DNA of 64,000 nt from Polychytrium aggregatum (taxonomy: Eukaryota; Chytridiomycota; Chytridiomycetes; Polychytriales), in assembly GCF_025602895.1 (NCBI RefSeq), contig NW_026516213.1, positions 868,001 through 932,000 on the forward strand. Direction: 5' to 3'. A model generated the notes under the pieces. That model was given only the letters and a program-made list of their open reading frames with translations, did no database searches and was not told where the DNA came from. Positions 46,694 through 58,195 of the stretch are shown here, piece after piece. Every line of letters starts with the position of its first letter. Position 1 is the stretch's first letter. The translations under genes were made by a program, and so were the position numbers.

Positions 46694-49600
46694 ATGGACA
46701 GCGACGCCGCGACCAAGACCCTGGAGATGATACGGCGGCTCAAGGACCGCAACGGCCGCTTGGTATTTGAGATCTTCGAGACGCTCCCGTCTAGGGACGA
46801 CTATCCCGACTATTACGACGTGATCGCCCGGCCGATTGCTTTGGATATGATCGAAGTAATGGATGGCCCCTGTCAGGCTCTGCAGACGCAACCCCATGCC
46901 ATGCTGCGATGCACTGCGCTGCATCATGCTCCTAGAGACGCTGCGACCGATGAGCTGCGCTGGCGTGTTCTCCTGCCATTGCTAACATCGACTCGCTGAC
47001 CATCGCAACGATCTCTAGAGCCGGATCAAGCTCGGCGGCTACAGCTCGCTCGCGAGTTTCTACGGAGATATTGCGGTCATGATCGAGAACGCAAAGACAT
47101 ACAATCGCAAGGGCTCGTTTGTGTACAAGAACGCCGAGACAATCCAGGTGCACTGTCGTCGCTTTCCGACCATCTTGAACGGGCATGGTCGGGCAGCCAG
47201 ATCCGGCGGCAGGGCAAAGCCGCTTGCAGAGTGCGATATCACAACGGTGCACGCATATCACAACGGTGCATGCAGACGCTGTTCGATGGGCTCGGAAATC
47301 CTGCGTCCAGTCCGCTCAGGACATCACAGCGACTCATCGGATAATGAATGACCCTGCAGGCCGCAATTGAGTCGACAAGCCCCAACGCCCTGTCCGGTGC
47401 CGATAAGGTGCAGTGTATTTCGTTGGCTTTGCTCGGCCCTATCGAATAGGCTCAACTGGCTGCTTCCAGGGCTGATGGATGAGTATCGGGGGCAGCTGAT
47501 GGGCATTTCTCTGCATTCCAATTGAGCAGTCGCAGGACCATGGCGCTGCAGACATCAAGACCCTGTGGGATCAGATTGTGCGATATCGAGCCATCGGTGG
47601 ATCCACCGGGGCTGCTTTCAGCCGATTGACCAGCGTGAAAGACTCGACGTTCTCGGTAGGCACCAAGCACCATCGCCTTGAGGCCATAGATCCATGTGCC
47701 GAGACACACTGGACACTGACTCTGCTGGACTGCGGACGTTTGTGAAAATAGGAAGCAGCAAGGTTTTTTGAGAAAATGTCGCTGAAGGCTCGGGACTTTG
47801 GCTATCCGACCTTTGATTCATTCACAGCCGATGTGCGATCTTGGATCGCGATGATCAAGGGACGCACCGACGACGAAGACCCACTCTCGTTGGCGAATGA
47901 TATTGAGGTATGCTGGTACAACCGAGATGCTGCTAATCTTGAGGCAGCCGCAGCCGTAGCCGCAGCAATATCAGGCTATCTGTCAAGGCGGGCTGTAGGT
48001 TGTGGGCCGAGTTCTGCGCCGCCCCATCAATCTCGCCGAGTCGAGCCGCTGACGCTGCTCATTCAAATGCTACCGTATGTCGTTTGGTACAGCTCCAAGT
48101 GGAGGACTTTGTTGTCCAGAGGAGCACGCCGCTTCGGCCCGGAATGACACCGATTCCCGAGCTCGTGAGTGCGGGTACCAAGTTCAAGATAGGTACGGAC
48201 ACCTTGCCCCCGCGTCCTGAATCGAAAAGCGCTCGCAGCTCGCCCTGACATGGCGGATTGTGAAGAAAAAGGCTGCTGTTCGGGTCGTCTACATGTGGCA
48301 AGGCGACATCGCGACGGTGGATTGGCTCTATGTAGCAGAGTGATGCTTCGATGGGCTTCGCAGCAGCAAGGCAGCCATTTGACGTCTGACGCTAAACGGA
48401 CGACAGGCGATTACATCTATCTCAAGCCGGACAGCGCGACCCTCAAGGCTGTGGTTGCGCAGATATATTCGATTTGGAAAGTGTAAGCATGTCCCGCAAG
48501 CAAGACTACCGGTGTTGCGGCCAACGGCATCTCGGCGACCGCATGAACAGCAGCGGCACCATGCGGGACAGTACAGCTGACCCGGCCGATGATTTTGCAG
48601 CGGTGCCACCGAGAAAATCAGAATATGCATTTTCCTCCAGGCCGACGATCCGAGCATCAAAGGCATTGCCTCGTTCATGGAGAATGAGGTCTTCAAGACG
48701 AGCAGCTACCATGTTGTGGATGCCTCGCGAATCCTTGGGAAATGCTACGTGCTGTTTCTTCGCGACTATGTCCGCGGCAAGCCGCCCGGCGCCTCGGCGA
48801 GCGATGTCTTTGTCTGTGAGTCCAAGCTCAACTCCTCGAGCAAAGGTCTGGTCAAGATCAAGAACTGGAATACGTGCTTGCCCGAGGCAGTGCGCGGCCA
48901 GGAGATCGATCTGGATCTCTACGACAAGGCTCTGGTGCCGACCAAGGCAAGTATTGTGAATTTCTGTGCACCGAGGGGCTCTAGCGCTGCCTCCGCCCCG
49001 CGCACCCATCCAGGCAAGCCTGGCTATGCACAGCAATATCCAAGCTCACGCCTCATCCCGGTTTCTTCCCTGTCTCAAAGAGCCATTCCACACCAGCGAA
49101 GCTGCCGACGCAACAGGCAGCCATCCATCCGACATCTGGACTCGTTGGGAGTCCAGCCGCCGTTGCGGTGGCACCGTCCTTCTACCCCACACCGATGCTC
49201 CCAGTGCCAACGCCGGTTCTTCATCCGCCGCCGCACATCAACCCGGCCGATTCGCTGCCGGCCAGGATCAGTAAGCTCGGCCATCGCGCTGCTCCCACGC
49301 TGCTCGTGGATGGGACTCGGGAGACTCAGGTGCTCTCGACCCAACGTCGCCGGATTGACGCACTCTGACGCATTTCGTGCTCCCTCCGTCATGCCAGACG
49401 AGAAGTTCCTGTGTACCGATGACTCAAAGTTGAAGTGGTTTGCCTCTCCCCCGATTGATGTGGTCCCAACCCCTGTGTTGACACACTCACTAGCATATCT
49501 GGTCAAGAAGAGGAAGGATCGACTGGTACGTTTCTTATGCGCTCGCCCTGCAATCCATCGCCAGAATAACAATCAGACACTGCACGCAAGAGTTCAGCAA

Positions 49601-49962
49601 TCTGATGGATTTGCTGTTCTTTGTGTCGTTGGTTTGCGTTTCGTTTCTCAGAAGGCCGAACAAGACAGAGAGGACCAAGCGACTATCGCTGCTGCCTCGG
49701 CTCACGAACCTACTCCTACCGAGCCAGCCAAGCAGTCCGAAAGCCATCGAAGCGATCCTGCATCCAATCCGGCAGTTCTGGAGGCAATCAACGGTAGGTA
49801 TCCGATGGAAGTCGCTCCCTTGTCCATGACCAGCCCAAGATACATCGCCGAGCCAGTCGAGGCTAACGGGAATACTTGCCGCCTGATTTGTACCCAATGC
49901 AACGTGCAGAGCTCGCAAATGTGTGGACAGCCCAAGTCAAGCGTCTCAAGGCAGCGCCATAG
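46694..49962 (+). CDS. Bromodomain-BAH protein, RSC1/RSC2 or polybromo-like
   Basis: Such proteins are subunits of RSC/PBAF-type chromatin remodellers and read acetylated histones in the nucleus. The first bromodomain starts MDSDAATKTLEMIRRLKDRN, with PSRDDYPDYYDVIARPIALD, and continues after an intron with LGGYSSLASFYGDIAVMIEN then AKTYN. That Asn is the expected acetyl-lysine contact. A second, weaker bromodomain-like segment (IKTLWDQIVRYRA, then FGYPTFDSFTADVRSWIAMI) lies at 47540-47900. A BAH domain follows: YIYLKPDSATLKAVVAQIYS, then SYHVVDASRILGKCYVLFLR, DYVRGKPPGASASDVFVCES and VKIKNWNTCLP. A C-terminal conserved piece KLKWFASPPIDVVPTPVLTH lies near 49430. The last exon ends VWTAQVKRLKAAP. 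Around ten introns are needed and several are not resolved. Confidence 0.75.
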
Positions 49963-50024
49963 ATGTTGCAGTGCAAAGCCGTGATATTCAGTGCCATACT
50001 CATTTGTGTGCACCGATTGCGCTG

Positions 50025-50030
50025 AATAAA
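50025..50030 (+). terminator. Polyadenylation signal of the RSC-like gene
   Basis: A canonical aataaa lies 62 bases past the stop codon at 49962. Confidence 0.5.
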
Positions 50031-50187
50031 GATCGCATCAAGCACCCGTCGCCATCTGGCTGTATTCTACTATCTTTGAGCGTGCGCTACAATCAGCAGG
50101 GAATCGACATGCACGGAAGGCAATGCATCCTTGGCAAACGATGTCGCCACCGCTGCCGCATTTCGGCAGGGGAGCGAGCACTTGAAT

Positions 50188-52538
50188 CTAGACCAACGAG
50201 CTCAAGACCGCAGCAGCCATAGCTATAGCCACGGCTCCTGCCAGATCGTGGGCCGAGCGAAGCTTAGAGAATGGAGCGTGCGAGCGAGCGTTGCTTGGGA
50301 TGCTGACTTGGGTTGCGGGACCGCCGCCCAGGAGAACAGTGGCCGCCACAGACGGGACACCATCGGACGAAAGCACAAAGAGCATCCAGTTACCCGGTGG
50401 GGCGACGGCGCCATTGGGCGGAAGGCTGATATAGAGGGTATCGTCGGTCTTGCCCAGGATCTCGATCTCGATCATGCGCTGGTCCGAGTTGGTTTGATGG
50501 GTGGTGCTTGCGTAGCGGAGGAGAGTGACTCGACTGATGGCGCCGCCGCGCACGGCTTTGGGATCGATCTGGACGGCGATAGAGGAGCCATAGGTGGCCT
50601 TCTTTGGGGCGCTCGTGATGGCAGGCCGGGGTTTGCTGGTGAGCAGATAGGGAGGTGTGAAACGTTCCATCGCCGTACCAAAGGGCGATCGGCACTTGGT
50701 CAGATCAAGCTTGCGCGATGAGTCGCCATAATACGACATGGGGTCGCAGGTATTGTTGGCCCCGAGGAAGGGCACATCGGTGTTGCCCCAGATGTCCTCG
50801 ACGTTCTGCATCTCGGAGCCGGCCGTGTAGACGTAGCCCGACGGGGCGAGCAGCGCTGTCGAGTGGTACATTCGCATGACCGAGGCTGAGGCCACTCGAA
50901 CATGGGTGTCTGTTTCGGGATCGAAAATCTCGGCCTCGTAGTTCACGCTGCGGGCATACTGGGCAGTTCCGGCATCACCTCCGGCAAGGCCCCAGCCGGC
51001 GCCGTTCATATAGAGAATTTTACCATCTGTGGAGCCAAACCAAGCGTGGGAAACGATGTTTTCGGTCAGCCAGACATCTCCGATCGGATTTACGCCTCAG
51101 ATCTACGCTTCAGCATGCGCTTGGAATCCTCACCCGGCAACAGCACGCCGTCGATCATCAGGCGCGGCGAGAGCAGCGGTTTGCGCACAGTCCAGACCGG
51201 CTTGTCGGCATCGGGCTGGACACTGATGCACATATCCGAGGCATCCGGAGTCGATCTTTTGCTGCCGCCGCAGAGCAGCACAGTGGCTTCGTACTTTGGG
51301 TACTTGAGCGGGAGCAGGATGCCGTGCGCTGTGTAGGGATACAGCCAGGGCTGGTGGTCCAAGTCGGCCGGGACATCAGGAACTTTGCTGGGATAGTCGA
51401 TCGTGTCGGTGGCGGGATCGAGGAGCATCGTCTGGTTGGCGACAAACAGAAAGACCTTCTTTGAGGGCAGCTGGAAGGCAATCGGGTAGAGCGAGTACGG
51501 GTAGTTGTGTCGAAGAATGTCCAGAGGCCGAGGCCAAGGCTTGCCGTTGTCTGGTTTGGCAGGATAGTATTCATAGGTGGGGTTGTTGTTGGTCTCGGGA
51601 TGCCAAGTGGCGGGCGAATCCACTGGACAAGGTGGGTTGGGCAAGCAGCGAGCAAGACAGTGTGCGAAGGGGTTAGTGCTGCTTGAATGTCGCAATAGCC
51701 AGCGATGCATCACAGCGGCAAGGACGACTAACGGCCATCGATGACTTGCAGCACCACAGTTGCCAGCAGCCCGCGATGCGCTACAGCCACCTACAGATCA
51801 GATTCTCGATAGAGCCCGAGAAAAACACATGTGATCCGTCATAGAGCGCGGCGGCCGTTGGATACCACCGCTCGACCTTGATTTCCGGCAGCGATAGATC
51901 CCATGTGCCGATCTTGCATGCCGTGTCGCCGTCGGCGCAGGGCCGGTAGATGCGCTGCTTCTTGCGGCCGTTGGAGATGTATGCGTTGCCAGCGGCATCG
52001 TACATGGTCTGGTTGTCGCCGCCGACAAAGAAGATGCTGCCGTCGGCCATCTGGGTGTGATGCCCGCAAAAGCCGTTGTAGGAGATCTGGGTGGTCTCGA
52101 AGAGCCGGGTGGATGAGTTGCCCTTGTATCGCTCGGGGTAGAGCTCGGTGGTGATCTGGCCGTTGGTTCGCTCGTTGATGGGGTACTGGCAGAGGAGACA
52201 GCGGTGGTCGATGATGGCGAGAACGAATGGCTCTGAGATGTCAATATGGGACAGTTGGATCGAACGCTTATCTGGAAGCCAAGGTCGACTCGCATCCGAT
52301 CCTTCCTCGGTCAATCCATGCAGGGCTGCGGGCGACCTACCGGATGGATATGAGGTCGCTCCATGCACAGGAACCGCTCGTTTGGCAGCAGGGCCAGGTG
52401 GATGCAGACCGCACCGGTATCCCCAATGACCTCCCACTTGCCCATGTTGATGGGGTTGCTGGTGCTCTGGGCGTGGGACATGCCCACGGATGCAGAGAGT
52501 AACAGGGCACACAGGCCGAGGCGACTCTGGATGTTCAT
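50188..52538 (-). CDS. Glyoxal-oxidase-like copper radical oxidase (AA5), GPI-type tail
   Basis: Members oxidise aldehydes or alcohols outside the cell and make hydrogen peroxide. The start MNIQSRLGLCALLLSASVGM, then SHAQ, is a signal peptide. Residues expected for the Cys-Tyr radical copper site are all visible: Cys in NGFCGHHTQMADGS, Tyr in VERWYPTAAAL, Tyr-His in RMYHSTALLAPSGYVYTAGS, and a C-terminal His in STTHQTNSDQRM. In between lie TYEYYPAKPD, YPYSLYPIAFQLPSKKVFLF and VLLCGGS, typical of the seven-bladed propeller, then a DUF1929-type C-terminal domain (GTAMERFTPPYLLTSKPRPA). The very end, AGAVAIAMAAAVLSSLV, is hydrophobic and ends the protein, as in GPI-anchored products. At least four exons are present. 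The specific substrate is unknown. Confidence 0.86.
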
Positions 52539-53445
52539 GGCGGCTGCGATGCTTGCGATCTTGCTATGCTTGCGATGTTTGCTATGCTATGCTATGCTTG
52601 CGATGTTTGCGGGGCTCACCGAGGCTCAAGCCTTGGCTTTATGTCGGACCCGCATCTCGCCGCTCGTCGGATGAGGAGACCGAGGCGGATGCTTGACCTG
52701 GCTGAGCATGGCAGCCAAAGTTGCGGCGCGGTATTATTGCGGCAGAAACCTTGAGGCGATGCTGGCGCGTGGGAATCGTCAAGGATGCGGGGATGGGATG
52801 AGGTGCGGGACAGTATGCGGGGCCTTCCCCGCTCAATGGCCAGTGCGCCATGAAGCTTCGGTGCGAGGTTAAGTTTTGCTTGATCAGCCTGAACTGCTGC
52901 CCCTCCAGACAGCCGGAGCCAATCCCGGTGCCCATGTCCGGGTTCGTGTTTGTGCCGGTGTGCTGTACATGGGGTACATGGGCACATGCCCTGATACCTT
53001 TGGCACTCTCTCGAGCGCACATCATCAAGAGCCAGGGATCGTACGCATCAACCTGCGACTGTTTGCATGATTGCAGCCATGTTTGCGCAGGCCGAGCCAC
53101 CCACCAGCCCAGGTTCGGGATGACTCAGGGTGATGTGCCATCGGGATTGTGGCGATAGAGTTGGTGCTCGCAGGCATTCTGCATCAACCACCCGCACAGC
53201 CGCTCTGGGTCGGAGGCTCCAGGGTGTCCTCGGTGCTCCTTGGATGAGCTGCTGCATCATCCGCGCGGATCCAGGTAGCTATTGTATTGGATCGCATATA
53301 GCAGAGTGGCCATTTGGCCATCGTTGTCTGACCTCAATCGCCGCGACCAACACAGACGATCGTTGCACCGCGAGACTCGCCATCACCATCCGTGCCGAAG
53401 GAGCAGTAATGAGACGGCATCCGGGGGGGGGACAGCAGAGGATAT
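52539..53445. other. Intergenic spacer
   Basis: This is 907 bases between the oxidase start and the glutathione reductase stop, both minus strand. Just upstream of the oxidase ATG (about 52548-52612) is a short array of tgctatgct and tgcgatgttt units. No gene was recognised. Confidence 0.5.
52548..52612. repeat. Short tandem array near oxidase start
   Basis: Interleaved copies of tgctatgct and tgcgatgtttgc form a 65-base array in the 5' leader or core promoter of the copper radical oxidase. Confidence 0.75.
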
Positions 53446-55601
53446 CTATCGCATGGTCACCAACTCCTCGGCGGCAGTAGGGTGGATGGCGACGGTGTTG
53501 TCAAAGTCCTCCTTGGTCGCGCCCATCTTGATGGCGACTGAGAATCCCTGCAGAATCTCGTCCGACTGACGACCAACCAAGTGCAGACCAACGACCCGTT
53601 CCTCGGGCCCGGCACAGACAAGCTTGTAGGCCGTGAACTGCTTCTGGCTCTGCTCAAAGACTGTAAAGTACATGTTGATGAACTTTGTGCGATAGATCTT
53701 GATCTGGTCGTCGCCGTACTGCTTGCGGGCCTCGGCCTCGGTCAGACCCACACTGCCGGCAGTCGGATGCGAGAAGACCACGGCCGGGACGTTGGTGTAG
53801 TCGAGCTTTCGATCCTTCATGCCGCCAAAGAGGCGATCCGAAAGGCGACGGCCGGCCGCGATAGCCACTGGATGCAAAAGGTTCCAGACGATGAGAAGCA
53901 GTGCCAAACAGGGGTCAGGGTTGGTCGCCATTGAACAAAGGCGGATATGGCCGTGGCGGTGTCAGCTCCACCAGCATCAAATATATGGATCGAGCGACGG
54001 CGGCCAGCTCAACCAATTTCCGACTTGTGCATGAACAGCCTGATGGCGATCCGCACCACCTGTTCTCTCGAGACCGTGCACCCATCAGAGAGACGCATAC
54101 CTGGCGTCAGCATGATGTTGCCGCAGACATCACCAAGGGCAAAAATGCCCTCGCTGCTGGTTGCCTGCCACTCATCCACAGTGATGAAGCCTTGTTCGTC
54201 CAGCTTGACATCGGTGGCGCCCAGGTTGAGGGGCTCCACCTTGGCGCTGCGGCCGACGGCCCAGATAAACTCCTCGACACCGCTCAGGGTCTGGAGCTCG
54301 GGCGAGTCGGCGGTGGTATACTTGACCTCGAGTAGCTTCTTGTCGGCGGTGCCGTGGTTCTCGAGGCGATCGATCTTGGACGACATGACCAGCTTGATGC
54401 CAACACGGCGGTACTCGTCCATCAAGGTGTTGTAGATGATTTCGTCAAACGTGCGCAGGAAGTGGTCCTTGCGGCAGAACAGGGTGACCTCGGATCCCAG
54501 GGCGTTGAAGATGCCCGCAATCTCGATGGCGATGTAGCCGGCGCCGGCGATGGCTACCTTCTTGGGCAGGTAGTCAAGGTCAAAGAAGCCGTCACTGGTG
54601 ATGCCTAGGTAAGCAAGGGCAGGTAAGCAAAGGTAGATCAATCACATGCGATGTCGAGCTCCTTTCAACCAGATTGGCCATGATACCGTCGCCCATTGGC
54701 CATGGTACCGTCGCCCATTGGCCATGGTACCGTCGCCCACTCCAGCAGCCGCTTTGCTCACCATACTCCACAGCTCCGGGGTGGTTCGGGATCCAGGCTT
54801 GGCTGCCCGTGGCAATCAGAATGTGCTTGCCCTCGTATTCGACACCGTTGACTTCAATGACCTTCTTGTCGACGAAGCGAGCCAGGCCCTCGATGCGAGT
54901 GATGGTGTCTTTGTCCAGGTTGTTTTCGTAGATGCGATTGAGGCGGGCAATGTACTCGTCGCGCTTCTGCTTGAGCGCCGCCCACGAGAACGAGTTGACC
55001 TTGACGTCGAAGCCATAGCCCTTGGCCTCGTGAATGTATTCCGACAGCGAGGCTGTGGGTGGCAGGCAGCACGGGCAGAGTCAGTGCGCACGCCTGATGA
55101 AGGAAATGCTGATGCCTGTTGCGCACCGGCCAGATCGACAGTCCCAGCAATAGGGGCCCTGGTTGCCACTGATCCGCGGGCTAGATGCTACTGACCTGCG
55201 TTCCACATCACTTTCTTGGGCACACATCCTACAAACCAAAGACGCACAAGAATGAGAACTTTGCCGCTGTGATCGCAATCCAGACTCGGAGCGAGTGGAT
55301 CGGGCTGCAGTCTGAGCGGATCATGTCGGTAGCTGGGCTGGGCACTCACCGAGGTTGACGCACGTTCCACCCCACCGGCCTATCAATGAGATCAGCGGAA
55401 GAGGCACGGGCGACTGTTAGTGCCGGTCCAGGCGGTCGAGAGCAAGCAGATCAGGCCCCAGCACATCCAGAGATGCTGTGCTGTGGACTCACTCGCTTCG
55501 ATCACAGCGACCTTGGCGCCGTACGAGGCAGCACGACGAGCAGAAGCGATACCGCCGCTGCCGCCGCCGATGACGAGGTAGTCGAAGAGTTGTCGGGACA
55601 T
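53446..55601 (-). CDS. GLR1: Glutathione reductase
   Basis: The enzyme reduces glutathione disulfide with NADPH, using FAD, in cytosol and mitochondria. Exon 1 (55493-55601) has [20 protein letters not shown] then [16 protein letters not shown], the FAD-binding fold. The redox disulfide is split by an intron: exon 2 (55350-55379, 30 bases) encodes RWGGTCVNL and exon 3 encodes [12 protein letters not shown]. The NADPH domain has [20 protein letters not shown] then [15 protein letters not shown] (54440-54580), followed by FIWAVGRSA and [10 protein letters not shown]. The C-terminal dimer domain holds [20 protein letters not shown] and ends [15 protein letters not shown], including the catalytic HP-TA-AEE His. 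No mitochondrial leader is seen from this ATG. About six introns occur. Confidence 0.93.
54677..54740. repeat. 22-base minisatellite in GLR1 intron
   Basis: Nearly three copies of ggccatggtaccgtcgccca plus tt run in tandem inside a GLR1 intron. Confidence 0.9.
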
Positions 55602-56258
55602 GTGCTGGGTGCGGATAGGAGAGGAGGAGCCAAGAAAATACGAGTTGGGGGCCAGAGATGGATGGCCAGAGATGGATGGCCAGAGATGGAGAAGAAGCGA
55701 CAGAGGCTGGTGCAGGCCCAGACTCCGAGGCTTTCATATGGACAGGGCGCTGACAAATGTCCACGCGAGTCTCAGGGATGATGCGAGCGCCGCGAACAGG
55801 CTGGCTCGAGCAAGAGCGAGGAGCGGGGAACGATGCAGATGGGCGGCTGGGATCAAGCAGCCGGGTTGGAAATCAGAGCGGGCATCCCATGCGTATGGAA
55901 GGGAGGGAGTGCTGTGGGCTGTGGAGGGGCTCGCATCCATGTCGCTGTTGCACTCTGCACACTGCACACTGCATACTGCATACTATGTGACGGGTATCGA
56001 CTTGTCGCATCGATATCTGCTGCCGGTCGCAGCGACGCTGCCCGAATCAGATCGGTGGATCTTTCTTGCCAGACAAGGCTAGCCGGATCCAGCGACGGTG
56101 CAGCAGCAGAGCCAGAAGGCTTGCTCTGGATGCGTCAAGCTTGGCAAGAGCCTTTTTTCCGTTCTGCAGCGTGCGGCCTGTCGTCGGTCTGGCCTCTGCC
56201 TTCTTCGTCGCCCATCGGCCGGCCACTCCCTTCCTTTTCCCCCTTCTCTACCAGCACT
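55602..56258. other. Divergent promoter region, GLR1 and SEC14-like gene
   Basis: This is 657 bases between outward-facing starts. It holds three copies of a 14-base unit (ccagagatggatgg) near 55650-55692, about 50 bases upstream of the GLR1 ATG, and actgcacactgcata-type repeats near 55950-55985. No gene was recognised. Confidence 0.55.
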
Positions 56259-58195
56259 ATGTCGCAGGCACAGATTCCACCCAGCCCGCTTGCCCCGCCG
56301 GAGATCCTGGCCGAGTTCCGGCAGAGCATCGAGGAGATCGACGGCGTTCGTCAAGGAGACTGGGATGACTATGTGCGTATACTCACTCGCACCAGCCCTC
56401 GACCCATGTCGATGCAGGGTGCTATGCGCTTGTCGATCGCAACCCGGTCGTTGCCATCCAAGACAGTCGTTGCTTGGTGCGATCTCCAGAGTTGTCGATC
56501 CAGTGCCGGCCCAATGCCGAGGGAGAGGATGCTGACTGCTGCCTTGGCTCTGATGTTGCAGGCGCTCTCACGCTTCCTGGTCGCTCGCCAGCTGAACATC
56601 AAGAACGCCCACGCCATGCTCAAGGGGTACGTCCAGCAGTGGAACAGCCGAGGAATTCCATCCTGGCCCAAGCACGGCATCGACAAGGATGTTCCTCCGC
56701 TGCAGAACGTCCGGGGTTTTGAATGCTATCCCGATTCTAACTGTAAGCGGAGTGAGGCCGCGATCGGGGCGATAGAGAGGAGCCGGCTGCAAAGACGATC
56801 GAGCAGGGTGGAGCTGTTGGATTCGAGCATGACCTGAGCAGGACCTGAGCAGGACCTGAGCAGGATGTGATCAATGGTGCAGGGGTTGTGTCGATGTTTG
56901 GAGTGCAGTGTGTTGTCGGATGGCGCTGATAAGATTCGGTGCAATCCCAGGGGATCCCGACCACCCAGCCTCTCCTTCGGAATTCCAAAGTCTCTCCAAG
57001 TACATTGCTGGCGGGTGCTTCCACAAGATCGACAAGCTCGGCTTCCCGATCTACGTCGAGCGCACGGTGAGAAATGATATCGCTGTGTGGCACCAGAGGG
57101 TGGGGCGGGCAAGATTCGGCCATCCGGCAACAGGAGGATGGAATGCCCATGGGCCAAGGCGGTGCCTGTTCCATGCGTCGCTGACGAGGGATGCATCGGC
57201 ATCGAACAGGGTATGCACGACACCAGAAACCTTGCCACATACGTCAAGCCGGAGGAGATGATCAACTGGCATGTCCGCAACAACGAATTCCTGTTCAACG
57301 GCATTATGAAGGAGTGTTCCGAGAAGGCTGGCAGACACATTGGCAAGGTACCACGGAGATGCTGGGTCGAGCAGGCGGATGTGCAGTTTGCCGAGGCAGA
57401 ATAGTGGCAGTTGAAGAGCTGGTGAATGGCCTTGCCGCCTGGATGTGTCTGTCGGGGTGTTGGCAGGTCGACTGAGATACGAGTGCAAGACTGAATGCGA
57501 GGTGCGAGTGCAAGACTGATTGCGAGCCACAATTGCTGTTGCATAGCATGTTGTGATCTTTGATTGCAAGGGCATGGGCTTCCACCGTAAGTACTGGTGT
57601 TGGCAGACGGCATTCATCGTAATTCGGTCGCTCTCGGACTGCTACGATCGGCTCTGTTCCGGTAATGCTGCTCTGTGATGATGCTTGGTCTGTGCTGATG
57701 CTCTTACGCCCATCTGCATTCTGAAGAATTCAACCTGACGGCCATCGGTCTGCTGCGAGGCGTCGGCGAGTTTGATGCCAACTACTACCCTGAACGGCTG
57801 GAGCGACTCTTTGTGGTGAACACCCCCTGTAAGCAGAGCTTGCGCCTGAGGGCGAGGGAGACCGAGAGCAAGGGAGACAGCGGGCTATGGAGTCGGGCGG
57901 CGACGATTCAATACGGCGGCCTGATTGCTGATCCATCGGCATCTTATCGGCCGCTGGCTCGGATGGCTTTGCGTGGTCGACAGCATTCTTTTCCCGAGCC
58001 TGGATGCTCATCAAGATCTGGCTGGACAAGAACACCCTCGAGAAGATCCAGATCATCCACGACGACGGACGGGACGTGCTGCTCAAGTACATTGACGCCG
58101 AGAATCTGCCCGAGTTCATGGGGGGCAAATGCACATGCAGCCACATGGAGGGCGGATGTGTGCCCCAGCGAGGCAACGGCGGCCTGCAGTCCTGA
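56259..58195 (+). CDS. SEC14-like phosphatidylinositol transfer protein (CRAL-TRIO)
   Basis: Sec14 proteins swap phosphatidylinositol and phosphatidylcholine and promote PI4P signalling at the Golgi. Exon 1 from 56259 is MSQAQIPPSPLAPPEILAEF. The CRAL-TRIO N-terminal helix block follows (LSRFLVARQLNIKNAHAMLK then GYVQQW). Next come YIAGGCFHKIDKLGFPIYVE, VKPEEMINWHVRNNEFLFNG, and VVIFDCKGMGFHR in the lipid-binding core. FNLTAIGLLRGVGEFDANYY then PERLERLFVVNTP and the gate helix region WMLIKIWLDKNTLEKIQIIH complete the domain. The end (AENLPEFMGGKCTCSHMEGG then CVPQRGNGGLQS) matches the usual LP-x-x-x-GG close of the domain and a short Cys-rich tail. About seven exons are present. It is related to, but not necessarily the orthologue of, SEC14 itself. 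Confidence 0.86.

Noticed and set aside
232-55601. Glutathione gene cluster (GCL and glutathione reductase)
   Set aside because: The two genes are about 50 kb apart with many unrelated genes between; proximity is most likely chance.
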